35,633 nucleotides of DNA, from NCBI GenBank assembly GCA_001825675.1, contig MHYA01000040.1, forward strand, positions 7,147-42,779. Direction: 5' to 3'. This document shows, piece after piece, positions 8,859 to 17,263 of this stretch. Each line of letters starts with the position of its first letter. The stretch's first letter is position 1. Below the pieces are notes generated by a model. That model ran no database searches. It was not told the origin of the DNA and saw nothing but the letters and a program-made list of their open reading frames with translations. This DNA comes from Planctomycetes bacterium GWF2_42_9. Its GTDB lineage: Bacteria > Planctomycetota > Phycisphaerae > Sedimentisphaerales > UBA12454. A program made the position numbers and the translations under genes.

Positions 8859-9833
8859 TTGCGAATTACAGGCACATTTTTGGATGAGATTACCTATGAT
8901 ATTCCGTCAAATAATTGGGGAAGACAAGAATGGGCGAGAGATTTCGGAGTGATGCGCTCTATAGGTATTGATACGGTTATTCTAATTAGAGCCGGGCTTA
9001 GAAACATAGCGGCTTTTCCGTCAAAAACCTTGAAGAAACATGTAGGCATTCTGCCTGTACAGGGTGATTTGGTAGATATGTTTTTAACGTTAGCTGAACA
9101 GAATGATATGGATTTTTATTTTGGTACATACTATTCTGATGGGTATTTGGGTTCGGACAATAATCAGAGGATAATTGATATTAACAGAGAACTTGTTGAA
9201 GAGGCTTGGAATAAATACGGAAAGCGGAAATCTTTCAAAGGCTGGTATTTGACTGATGAGATCGGGAGAAGAGAAGATGTGGCAGGCATTGAATCTATCT
9301 GTAGATTAGGGAATTACTGCAAAAATATTTCTCCAGATATTCCTGTGATGATATCTCCATACATTTATGGAAAAAAAATATCTTCTAACCCTGTGACATT
9401 AGAACAACACAGAACAGAATGGGACGAGATACTCGCTGGATTTAAAGGAATTGTCGATATAGTTAGTTTTCAGGATGGGCATATGGATTTTAGTGAGTTG
9501 AAGGATTATCTTCTGGTAAACAATGATTTAATACGAAAATATGATATGAAAGCGTGGTCGAACATTGAAACTTTTGATCGTGATATGCCTATAAAATTTC
9601 CTCCTATTGATTGGCGTAAATTGCTATGGAAACTGACTTCTGCGAGTATGGCGGGGTACGACAAATTAATTACGTTTGAATTTTCACATTTTTTAAGTCC
9701 AAACTCACAATGGGCCTCAAGTAAAAATCTCTTTAATCGTTACTGTGAATTTTTTACAATAGATCAGAATAAAAAAACTTACGCTCCTCTAAGTTATACA
9801 AAGAAGTCTCATCAGGATATAGTTAATTTGTGA
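8859..9833 (+). CDS. DUF4434 family protein (predicted TIM-barrel glycosidase-like)
   Basis: 324 residues from TTG 8859, preceded by TTAGGAGAATAAAA. The opening RITGTFLDEITYDIPSNNWG, EWARDFGVMRSIGIDTVILI and KGWYLTDEIG are hallmarks of the DUF4434 family, thought to fold as a TIM barrel and found in carbohydrate loci of Planctomycetota, Lentisphaerota and Bacteroidota. The acidic pair in LTDEIG could be catalytic, but no activity is established that I know of. No signal peptide is seen, so the protein is predicted to be cytoplasmic, in contrast to the gene before it. It follows that gene after 24 bp and is part of the same run. Confidence 0.75.
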   Translation: MRITGTFLDEITYDIPSNNWGRQEWARDFGVMRSIGIDTVILIRAGLRNIAAFPSKTLKKHVGILPVQGDLVDMFLTLAEQNDMDFYFGTYYSDGYLGSDNNQRIIDINRELVEEAWNKYGKRKSFKGWYLTDEIGRREDVAGIESICRLGNYCKNISPDIPVMISPYIYGKKISSNPVTLEQHRTEWDEILAGFKGIVDIVSFQDGHMDFSELKDYLLVNNDLIRKYDMKAWSNIETFDRDMPIKFPPIDWRKLLWKLTSASMAGYDKLITFEFSHFLSPNSQWASSKNLFNRYCEFFTIDQNKKTYAPLSYTKKSHQDIVNL

Positions 9834-9984
9834 ACTAAGAAAATTCGCATGGACGGAAAAACAAAATAGTTAATCTTCAAATCATAGCAGTTTTATAATC
9901 TCTAAAACAATGTTAATAACGATAAATTTTATCAGAAGTTCAAATGGTTATAATCTGGGTGATAATTTTTTTTAGAAAGTAGCT

Positions 9985-11775
9985 ATGAATCTACACATGT
10001 TTGATTTATCTGTAATATTAACCTTTTTTGTTATTTCATTATTAGTTGGTATTGTTGTTGCTAAACGTGCGGGCACGAGTTCCTCAGAGTTTTTTCTTTC
10101 TGGCCGAACAATGCCATGGTGGCTCCTAGGTTTTTCCATGGTAGCCACAACCTTTTCTGCGGATACACCTAATCTGGTCACTGACATTGTGCGGCAACAT
10201 GGAATGGCCGGCAATTGGGTGTGGTATCCATTTCTTCTGACGGGAATGATTACAGTTTTTGTGTATGCAAAACTCTGGAGGCGTTCCGGTGTAATGACGG
10301 ATGTGGAATTTTATGAAATTCGATATAGTGGTAAAGAGGCTGCATTTCTTCGTGCTTTCAGGGCATTGTATCTCGGTGTGTTTTTTAATATAATGATAAT
10401 GGCCAGTGTTACTCTGGCTGCAATAAAAATAGGCGGAGTTATGTTTAATTTCAACCCGCTCAAAAGCGTGCTAGTCGCAGCAACTGTAACGGTCATATTC
10501 AGCACTATGGGAGGGCTTCGCAGTGTATTATTTACAGATTTTTTATTGTTTATAGTCGCAATGATAGGCTCTGTAACGGCAGCTTTTTTTGCGGTTAAGC
10601 ATCCATCTGTAGGGGGGCTACAGAATCTTATTACCAACGCTGCAGTCAAAGAAAAATTGGTCTTTCTACCTGATTTTAACGATACAGATGCTGTCATATC
10701 TCTGCTTATTGTTCCGCTTGCGGTTCAATGGTGGAGCGTGTGGTATCCTGGAGCAGAACCAGGTGGGGGGGGGTATATTGCCCAACGTATACTTGCCGCC
10801 AAGAATGAAAAACATGCCACAGGTGCAACTCTTTTCTTCAATATCGCTCATTACGCATTTCGGCCGTGGCCGTGGTTTATTGTTGCTCTTTCCTCACTGG
10901 TGGTTTTTCCGAATCTTCAATCTTTGAAATCTGCTTTCCCGCATCTTGACCCCTCTATGATTAAAAATGACCTCGCTTACCCGGCTATGTTGACGTTTCT
11001 GCCTCATGGCATACTCGGTTTGGTAGTGGCATCTCTTATCGCTGCATATATGTCAACTATGTCAACACATTTGAACTGGGGTTCTTCTTATGTGGTTAAT
11101 GATTTTTACAGACGTTTCGTCAATCCTTCGGCACCGGAAAGGCAGCTAGTGCGCATCGGGCGCATTTCGACGGTTGTGATGATGATCGCCGCAAGCTCAA
11201 TAGCATTATGGCTTGGAAATGCGCTGAGAGCATTTAATATTTTATTACAAATAGGTGCCGGTACCGGATTGTTGTTTTTACTTCGCTGGTTCTGGTGGCG
11301 AATCAATGCATTTAGTGAAATTGCAGCCATGATAGTATCATTTAGTATAACTATTTATTTTGAGTTTATTCATCAGGCCTTAGGTTTTGAACGATTCGAG
11401 CACTGGAAGCAGTTAGTGATCGGAGTGGCGATTACAACCGTATCTTGGGTGATTGTAACTCTATTTACCCGTCCGACAGATGAGCGGACACTGACAGATT
11501 TTGTTAAACTGATAAATCCTGGTGGGCCCGGCTGGAAGAAAGTCGAAGACAGAGCAAAAAAGAATGGAATATCTATCGAAAGTCAGGCCTCTCGCCCTAA
11601 TTTGCCAATGGGCATACTTTGTATGTTTCTGGGTTGCGTTTTGGTTTACAGTGCTATTTTTGCGACGGGATTTTGGATTTATGATAAGATGTTTATGGCA
11701 GCGATTTTGACGGGCTTGGCGTTATTAGTGGCTGTAACATTGATTAAACTCTGGGGTTCTAAGAATCTATTATAG
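9985..11775 (+). CDS. Sodium:solute symporter (SSS family)
   Basis: 596 residues, inner-membrane protein with about 13-14 hydrophobic segments. The N-terminal part, SEFFLSGRTMPWWLLGFSMV followed by ATTFSADTP, is the family signature around the first helices and the sodium site. DVEFYEIRYSG follows, and a long middle part ends with the typical MSTMSTHLNWGSSYVVNDFY segment. The C-terminal cytoplasmic stretch (TRPTDERTLTDFVKLINPGG) is common in planctomycetal members. Function: sodium-driven uptake of a sugar or other small organic solute; the substrate cannot be read from sequence but is probably a product of the locus. A GAAAG-type weak ribosome site precedes ATG. It lies 151 bp after the DUF4434 gene and 24 bp before URO-D-like 1. 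Confidence 0.88.
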   Translation: MNLHMFDLSVILTFFVISLLVGIVVAKRAGTSSSEFFLSGRTMPWWLLGFSMVATTFSADTPNLVTDIVRQHGMAGNWVWYPFLLTGMITVFVYAKLWRRSGVMTDVEFYEIRYSGKEAAFLRAFRALYLGVFFNIMIMASVTLAAIKIGGVMFNFNPLKSVLVAATVTVIFSTMGGLRSVLFTDFLLFIVAMIGSVTAAFFAVKHPSVGGLQNLITNAAVKEKLVFLPDFNDTDAVISLLIVPLAVQWWSVWYPGAEPGGGGYIAQRILAAKNEKHATGATLFFNIAHYAFRPWPWFIVALSSLVVFPNLQSLKSAFPHLDPSMIKNDLAYPAMLTFLPHGILGLVVASLIAAYMSTMSTHLNWGSSYVVNDFYRRFVNPSAPERQLVRIGRISTVVMMIAASSIALWLGNALRAFNILLQIGAGTGLLFLLRWFWWRINAFSEIAAMIVSFSITIYFEFIHQALGFERFEHWKQLVIGVAITTVSWVIVTLFTRPTDERTLTDFVKLINPGGPGWKKVEDRAKKNGISIESQASRPNLPMGILCMFLGCVLVYSAIFATGFWIYDKMFMAAILTGLALLVAVTLIKLWGSKNLL

Positions 11776-11799
11776 TTTGTCAATAAAGGATGATGCGGT

Positions 11800-12963
11800 A
11801 TGAATCGGAAGGAAAGACTAACGGCCACATTGCTCGGAAAACAGGTTGATCGCTCGGCCGTATCTTTTTATGAATTGAACGGCATTGATGAGGACCCTTA
11901 TGATGATTCGCCGTTTAATATTTATTCGCATCCGTCATGGAAGAGTCTGATAAACCTGACCCGTGAAAAAACAGATCGCATTGTTATGCGGAATGTGCCT
12001 TACTCAATGGGGCCACATATTAAGATACCTTATTGGAGCCATCTGAAGGATATTGGCAGAACGGATGTCAGTTTCGATAATAATGGAAGTCGTTTTATGA
12101 CTTTGACATTGCAGACGGGTTGCAGAACTCTGACCAGTCGCACGCGGCAGGACCGAGACGTTAATACTGTCTGGACATTGGAATATTTATTGAAAGATGT
12201 GAATGATATCAGGGCATGGCTGGAAATGCCTGTTTTTGAGTACAGTGATGGCATTGATTTGTCATATATTACAGAAACTGAGCGATTGTTGGCGGACAGT
12301 GGTATCGTTATGATAGATACGCCCGATCCAGTTTGCTGTGCAGTGGAACTGCTAGGATTTGAAACAATGATGCTGATGGCGACGCTGGAGTCGAAGCTGT
12401 TTCACCAGCTGTTGCAGAGATTTGCTTCAGTGTTACACCACCAGACAGATTACATATCACAGGCTCTCCCTGGGCGACTTTGGCGCATTTATGGCCCTGA
12501 GGCAATGACAGCCCCATATTTCAGGCCAAAGCATTTTAGGGAGTACATTGTAAAATATGATGCCCCGATGATTCACGCGATTGAGCGAAACGGCGGCTAT
12601 GCAAGGATACATTGTCATGGAAAGGTAAAAGATATACTAGACGATATAGTTTCTATGGGCTGTAGCGGGATTGACCCGTTAGAGCCTCCTCCGCAGGGAG
12701 ATGTAGATCTTTGGTATGTCCGCCAAAAGTATGGTGAGCAGCTTGTTCTTTTTGGCAACCTTGAAATTGCCGATATTGAAAATATGCCTACCTTAGAATT
12801 TGAAAAAAGGATTATCAATGCGATAAAGCAAGGAACCTGCGGCAAAGGCAGAGGATTTGTTTTAATGCCTTCAGCTTGTCCTTATGGTCGTGTAGTATCC
12901 GATTTGACATTGAGAAATTATGAAACTATTATAGAAATAGCAGAGAGCTATTCAGGCAATTAA
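11800..12963 (+). CDS. URO-D family protein 1 (MtaA/CmuA-like superfamily)
   Basis: 387 residues. The start NRKERLTATLLGKQVDR, the middle GPEAMTAPYFRPKHFREYI and the region FGNLEIADIENMPTLEFEKR place it in the uroporphyrinogen decarboxylase superfamily. That superfamily also holds corrinoid-dependent methyltransferases such as MtaA, MtbA and CmuA. At the site where MtaA-type enzymes have the zinc ligands His-X-Cys-Gly, this protein reads IHCHG (His271, Cys272, His273), and a late ACPYG (Cys360) could be the third ligand. It lacks the arginine-rich N-terminus of true HemE and sits in a sugar locus, so haem synthesis is unlikely. AAAGGATGATGCGGT precedes ATG. Cytoplasmic. Methyl transfer is inference; the substrate is unknown. 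Confidence 0.75.
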   Translation: MNRKERLTATLLGKQVDRSAVSFYELNGIDEDPYDDSPFNIYSHPSWKSLINLTREKTDRIVMRNVPYSMGPHIKIPYWSHLKDIGRTDVSFDNNGSRFMTLTLQTGCRTLTSRTRQDRDVNTVWTLEYLLKDVNDIRAWLEMPVFEYSDGIDLSYITETERLLADSGIVMIDTPDPVCCAVELLGFETMMLMATLESKLFHQLLQRFASVLHHQTDYISQALPGRLWRIYGPEAMTAPYFRPKHFREYIVKYDAPMIHAIERNGGYARIHCHGKVKDILDDIVSMGCSGIDPLEPPPQGDVDLWYVRQKYGEQLVLFGNLEIADIENMPTLEFEKRIINAIKQGTCGKGRGFVLMPSACPYGRVVSDLTLRNYETIIEIAESYSGN

Positions 12964-13087
12964 TATATGACTAATCAAACAAAAATCAGTAATGTCGAAA
13001 TTTCGCCAAAAAGTCTAATTGCTTAGAGTAAATCAATAAACTAAACAGGAAGTGTCAAATAATTTATTTTTATATAGGAAATTAAGA

Positions 13088-15148
13088 ATGTTTGAAGCTA
13101 GGTCAACAAATGTAAGATCATTGGTGGTATTTTCAATTATTGCGATGTTTTTATCAAATTTATCCTTGCAGGCATTTTCTTCTCCTGTGACAAAAATATT
13201 AAGTCAGAAAAATCTTTGGATTATCCCTGAACCAAAAAAAATTGTTGATGCAGCCGGTTCGTTTAAGCTCAGTTCGTGCAACGAGATTAATTTGATAGGA
13301 GCCGATCTACCTTCGTTATTTAAAGTTAATTTATTAGAGAGATTGGATTTAAAAGCATCAATAACGTTAACCAACAGCAAAGCTCCAAAGCCTCAGGCGA
13401 TTAACCTGATTTTTTCTCCGAATGGCAAGCTTGATACACAAGTGGAGTATATTGATAATGATGAATTCGAAACATTGTCGGTTCAGGGCTATATACTCCA
13501 CATTGATAGTAATAGCATAACCATTGCGGCAAAGGATGTTAGCGGGCTTTTTTATGGAATAGGAACGTTGATTCAAATAGCGGCGGATAATATTTCACTA
13601 CCGGGATTGCATATTTTAGATTGGCCCAGCTTAAGATTTCGCGGTGTGCAGCAGGACGTTAGCAGGGGGCAGGTTCCAACGGTGCAAACATTAAAGCGGT
13701 TAATAGATGTGTTAGCTGCTGCAAAGATGAATGTTCTTGAATTATATATTGAACATACTTTTAAATTCAAGTCGCACCCTGCCATCTCGCCGCCGGAAGG
13801 ACTTTCAGTACAAGATGCAAATGCAATTTTTAACTATGGTGCCGAAAATCATATAGATGTACATCCTTTTCTTCAGGTGCTTGGGCATTCGGGTCATGTT
13901 CTAAACTTGCCACAATATCAGCATTTACGTGTCAGCCCATGTAAGGAAAAACCTTGGATTATGACATGGGATGTCCGTAAACCCGAATCGGTGTCTATGG
14001 TGCACGAATTGATGGGTGATATCTGCAATGCGTTTCCTGGGCAATACTTGAACGTTGATATTACTGAGATCGATATTGATGGTTTTCTGAATACAGGTTC
14101 TACTCAGGAAGAAGTAACTGATTTGATATTTAATTATATTTTGGATCTAAATAATGTTGTGAAGCAACATGGTATGCATCTTATGATTGCCCAAGGACCT
14201 CTTGACAGCATAGGTCATCTTGCTGGCATGGGGCCTAAGCTGGATAAATTGCCTAAAGATATTCTGATTGGTATGTATTATACTGCCGGGGGTGATTATA
14301 AGCCGGCATGGAAAACGGATTTTCCTCGTTTACAAACAAATGGATTCAACTTCTTTGCACAGCCATGGATTGATTCTCATATAAGAATATTGCCGTGGGT
14401 AAGCCATGCCATGGATTTTTCGGATGAAGAGGTAAGCCGGGGGCTGGCTCACGGTGCAATTGGTAGTATTACGTGTGATTGGGGCGATGCGGGACATTTT
14501 CATTTGGTAGGTCAGGAGTGGTATCCGATTGTATATCATGGTGCCAGTGCCTGGACGGGTGCAAATCTTGATAGGAACTATTTTGATCAAGCTTTTACTT
14601 TTCGGTTTTACGGAATATCCGATAGCAGTGTTGCTAAAGCTATACAGTTAGCCGGAAATATTAATGGCCAAAAACTCAAAGTTAAAGACGATTCTGGTAC
14701 GATTACAGAAAAATCATCATACTATTTTTGGGAATTTTTTAACAATCCGTTCACGGATAATAATATGATTTTTTTAGTAGATCCCGTTGAGGAAGGAAAT
14801 AGAATATGTAAAGCTGCTGATGAATCAATAAGTATGCTTCAAAAAGCCTATGCAAACGCCAGTCGCAACAAAGACAATATAGAACAATTGTTATTTGGGG
14901 CAAGATGTTATCAGGCAATGGGGTTGAAGATGATTATGGTCGGCCATGAGCGTGATTCCGCATATTCACGCGAGCAGTTGTGTGTCGAATTGAAAAAAAT
15001 CATTAAGGTTTATGAGAAATTAAAAGCGGATTATAAAAACCTATGGTTAGCTGAAGACCGAGAAAATGATCACATGCACATGTTAATTAGCCGGTTTGAT
15101 AATACTATAAAACCATGTAGAGAAAAATTATCAGAAATTAACAAATAG
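13088..15148 (+). CDS. Exported GH20-like enzyme (beta-hexosaminidase relative)
   Basis: 686 residues from ATG 13088, chosen because AGGAAATTAAGA gives a well-spaced ribosome site; an in-frame GTG at 13052 would add 12 residues. Signal peptide about 1-31 (VRSLVVFSIIAMFLSNLSLQ then AFS). A GH20 N-terminal domain (NLWIIPEPKKIVDAAGSF, about 42-175) is followed by the barrel (RFRGVQQDVSRGQVP, about 185 onward; MNVLELYIEHTFKF where canonical enzymes have the HWHLTDDQ strand). The usual Asp-Glu catalytic pair reads NVDITEID (Thr326-Glu327). It is a close paralogue of the core of the 4980 gene, with stretches nearly identical in DNA. Probably periplasmic or extracellular, acting on a beta-linked sugar; N-acetyl specificity is doubtful. 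Confidence 0.8.
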   Translation: MFEARSTNVRSLVVFSIIAMFLSNLSLQAFSSPVTKILSQKNLWIIPEPKKIVDAAGSFKLSSCNEINLIGADLPSLFKVNLLERLDLKASITLTNSKAPKPQAINLIFSPNGKLDTQVEYIDNDEFETLSVQGYILHIDSNSITIAAKDVSGLFYGIGTLIQIAADNISLPGLHILDWPSLRFRGVQQDVSRGQVPTVQTLKRLIDVLAAAKMNVLELYIEHTFKFKSHPAISPPEGLSVQDANAIFNYGAENHIDVHPFLQVLGHSGHVLNLPQYQHLRVSPCKEKPWIMTWDVRKPESVSMVHELMGDICNAFPGQYLNVDITEIDIDGFLNTGSTQEEVTDLIFNYILDLNNVVKQHGMHLMIAQGPLDSIGHLAGMGPKLDKLPKDILIGMYYTAGGDYKPAWKTDFPRLQTNGFNFFAQPWIDSHIRILPWVSHAMDFSDEEVSRGLAHGAIGSITCDWGDAGHFHLVGQEWYPIVYHGASAWTGANLDRNYFDQAFTFRFYGISDSSVAKAIQLAGNINGQKLKVKDDSGTITEKSSYYFWEFFNNPFTDNNMIFLVDPVEEGNRICKAADESISMLQKAYANASRNKDNIEQLLFGARCYQAMGLKMIMVGHERDSAYSREQLCVELKKIIKVYEKLKADYKNLWLAEDRENDHMHMLISRFDNTIKPCREKLSEINK

Positions 15149-15161
15149 GGAAAAAGACAAA

Positions 15162-16154
15162 ATGGACCATGTTGAACGATTCAGAAATATCATGTCTTTT
15201 AAACAGGCAGATCGGCTCCCAATTGTTGAGTGGGCTATATGGTGGGACAAGACCATCGACAGGTGGCATAAAGAAGGATTGCCTTTAGAGTTGCAAGAAA
15301 ATGTGGATATTCGGGCGTATTTCAGCCTTGATTCTTATAATCAGTTATGGGTATCTTCTTTTACGAAGGACTGTCCATGTCTATCAGAATCAGGTGCAGG
15401 ATACATAAGCACTGCCGGGGAGTACCATAATTTTAAGAAATTTTTATATCCCAATAATCCATTTGAGAAGAATGTACTTTCTATTTGGAACACAATGCAC
15501 CAAAGTGGTGAAATGGTGATCTGGTTTACCTTAGAAGGTTTTTTCTGGCATCCTCGATCTTTATTTGGAATTGAAAAACATATATTTTCGTTTTACGATC
15601 AGCCAGAACTTATGCATGAGATTAATAAGAACCTATTGGATTATCATATCAGGATTGTTGAACAAATATGTGAGATTTGTGAACCAGATTTTATGACGAT
15701 TGCTGAAGATATGTCATATAATAATGGTCCAATGATATCTCGGAAATGTTTCGATGAATTTCTTGCGCCATATTATTTGAAATTGACTAAAATATTAAAA
15801 AAACATAATATTATTATTTTAGTTGATTCTGATGGTGATGTTACTCAAATGATTCCCTGGCTTGAGAACGTTGGTGTCCAAGGGATACTTCCATTGGAAA
15901 GAGCGGCAGGTTGCGATATTTTTGAAATTCGCCAAAAACATCCTAAATTTTGTATGATAGGCGGATTCGATAAAACAGTGATGTCGAAAGGCGAAATCGC
16001 AATGCGAAAAGAATTTGAAAGATTACTGCCGGCCATGAAAGGGGGAGGTTATATTCCTTCAGTTGACCATCAGACGCCGCCAGATGTTTCTTTAAATAAT
16101 TACTGTATTTATGTTTCATTGCTGCGGGAATATGTAAAAATAGCTTGCGAGTAA
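15162..16154 (+). CDS. URO-D family protein 2 (DSDG type)
   Basis: 330 residues. The start MDHVERFRNIMSFKQADRLP, the middle MTIAEDMSYNNGPMISRKCF and the end IPSVDHQTPPDVSLNNYCIY are typical of a URO-D subfamily common in Planctomycetota and Lentisphaerota and of unknown function. Where zinc-dependent methyltransferases have His-X-Cys-Gly it carries VDSDG (Asp222, Ser223, Asp224), so a thiolate zinc site of the MtaA type is absent. It lies 14 bp after the GH20-like gene and 5 bp before the next URO-D gene, hence co-translated. AGGGAAAAAGACAAA precedes ATG. No signal peptide; cytoplasmic. It may form a heteromer or a reaction series with its neighbour, but that is inference. Confidence 0.78.
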   Translation: MDHVERFRNIMSFKQADRLPIVEWAIWWDKTIDRWHKEGLPLELQENVDIRAYFSLDSYNQLWVSSFTKDCPCLSESGAGYISTAGEYHNFKKFLYPNNPFEKNVLSIWNTMHQSGEMVIWFTLEGFFWHPRSLFGIEKHIFSFYDQPELMHEINKNLLDYHIRIVEQICEICEPDFMTIAEDMSYNNGPMISRKCFDEFLAPYYLKLTKILKKHNIIILVDSDGDVTQMIPWLENVGVQGILPLERAAGCDIFEIRQKHPKFCMIGGFDKTVMSKGEIAMRKEFERLLPAMKGGGYIPSVDHQTPPDVSLNNYCIYVSLLREYVKIACE

Positions 16155-16159
16155 TAATT

Positions 16160-17239
16160 ATGACTTCTAAGGAAAGAGTCTTGTTAAGCATTAATCATTC
16201 ACAACCTGACCGAGTGCCTTTGGGATGGGCTGGAATTAATTCAAATATTAAAAAAAAAATCAATAAATATTTAGGTTTAAATGGCAATGATGAGGATTAT
16301 TTGCTTGAAGCACTTGATGTAGATTTGCGTGTTTTAGATTTGCCTTATGTTGGCCCAAAGATACATAAAGATATATCCGGACTAATAGTTGGTACCTTAT
16401 GGGGATGGAGATGTAAATTTATAAAAAATGAATTTGGCAGCTACTTGGATTATTGTGATTTTCCACTGAAAAATGCTGACTTTGATGAGATAGAAGCGTG
16501 GCCGATGCCTCATCCTGATGATTTTGCTTATGATTGCTTGTTAGAACAATGCAAAAGATATAAGGACTATTGTATTGTATTTGGTAATCCTGGTTTGGCA
16601 GATATAATTAATAGCAGCGGTTTTCTATGTACCATGGAAAAAGTATTAATGGACCTGGCAGTAGGAGATAAAACTATTTTAAGATTAATAGATCGAAGGA
16701 ATGAAATTAATCTGCAAATATTAGAAAACGTGCTAAAAATTTCGGGCAAAGATATTGATATAATCTGGATTGGTGAAGATTTAGGAACTCAAAATTCGGC
16801 TCTCATTAGCATATCATTTTTTAGAGAATTTATAAGACCCAGGCATCAAAAATTTATTGATCTCGCAAAGAAATATCGCAAGAAAGTGATGATACATAGT
16901 TGCGGTTCAAGCAGTTGGGCTTTTGAAGATTTTATAGACATGGGGATCGATATAATCGACACAATCCAGCCAGAGGCTAAAAGTATGTCGCCTGCCTATT
17001 TGAAGAATTTTTTTGGAGATAAGCTGAGTTTTCATGGGGCTATTTCAACGGCTGGGCCTTTATCTGATGGAACAGTTGATGATATTATCAAATGTGTTAA
17101 CCAAACTCTTGACATAATGATGCCGAAGGGTGGGTATATAATGGCCCCGACACATATGATTCAAGATAATACTCCCCCTGAAAATATTTTAGCTATGTAT
17201 AACGCGGCTAAGAAATTTGGCTCTTATATAAGGAAATAA
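16160..17239 (+). CDS. URO-D family protein 3 (HxCG type, methyltransferase-like)
   Basis: 359 residues from ATG 16160; a TTG at 16145 would overlap the preceding gene and is disfavoured. MTSKERVLLSINHSQPDRVP is the classic opening of MtaA/CmuA-like URO-D proteins. VMIHSCGSS (His246, Cys248) fits the His-X-Cys zinc motif of corrinoid-dependent methyltransferases. The third ligand, usually Cys near the end, appears to be His (PTHMIQDNTPPEN, His332), the residues around it being otherwise canonical. Of the three URO-D genes in the locus it is the one most likely to handle methyl-corrinoid chemistry. No corrinoid-binding partner or reductive activator is visible in this window. Confidence 0.78.
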   Translation: MTSKERVLLSINHSQPDRVPLGWAGINSNIKKKINKYLGLNGNDEDYLLEALDVDLRVLDLPYVGPKIHKDISGLIVGTLWGWRCKFIKNEFGSYLDYCDFPLKNADFDEIEAWPMPHPDDFAYDCLLEQCKRYKDYCIVFGNPGLADIINSSGFLCTMEKVLMDLAVGDKTILRLIDRRNEINLQILENVLKISGKDIDIIWIGEDLGTQNSALISISFFREFIRPRHQKFIDLAKKYRKKVMIHSCGSSSWAFEDFIDMGIDIIDTIQPEAKSMSPAYLKNFFGDKLSFHGAISTAGPLSDGTVDDIIKCVNQTLDIMMPKGGYIMAPTHMIQDNTPPENILAMYNAAKKFGSYIRK

Positions 17240-17263
17240 ATAACAAGCTTAAAAGGAGATTTT

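Noticed and set aside
11800-12963. True HemE (uroporphyrinogen decarboxylase of haem synthesis)
   Set aside because: N-terminus and motif positions differ from HemE, and the gene sits with two paralogues in a sugar operon.
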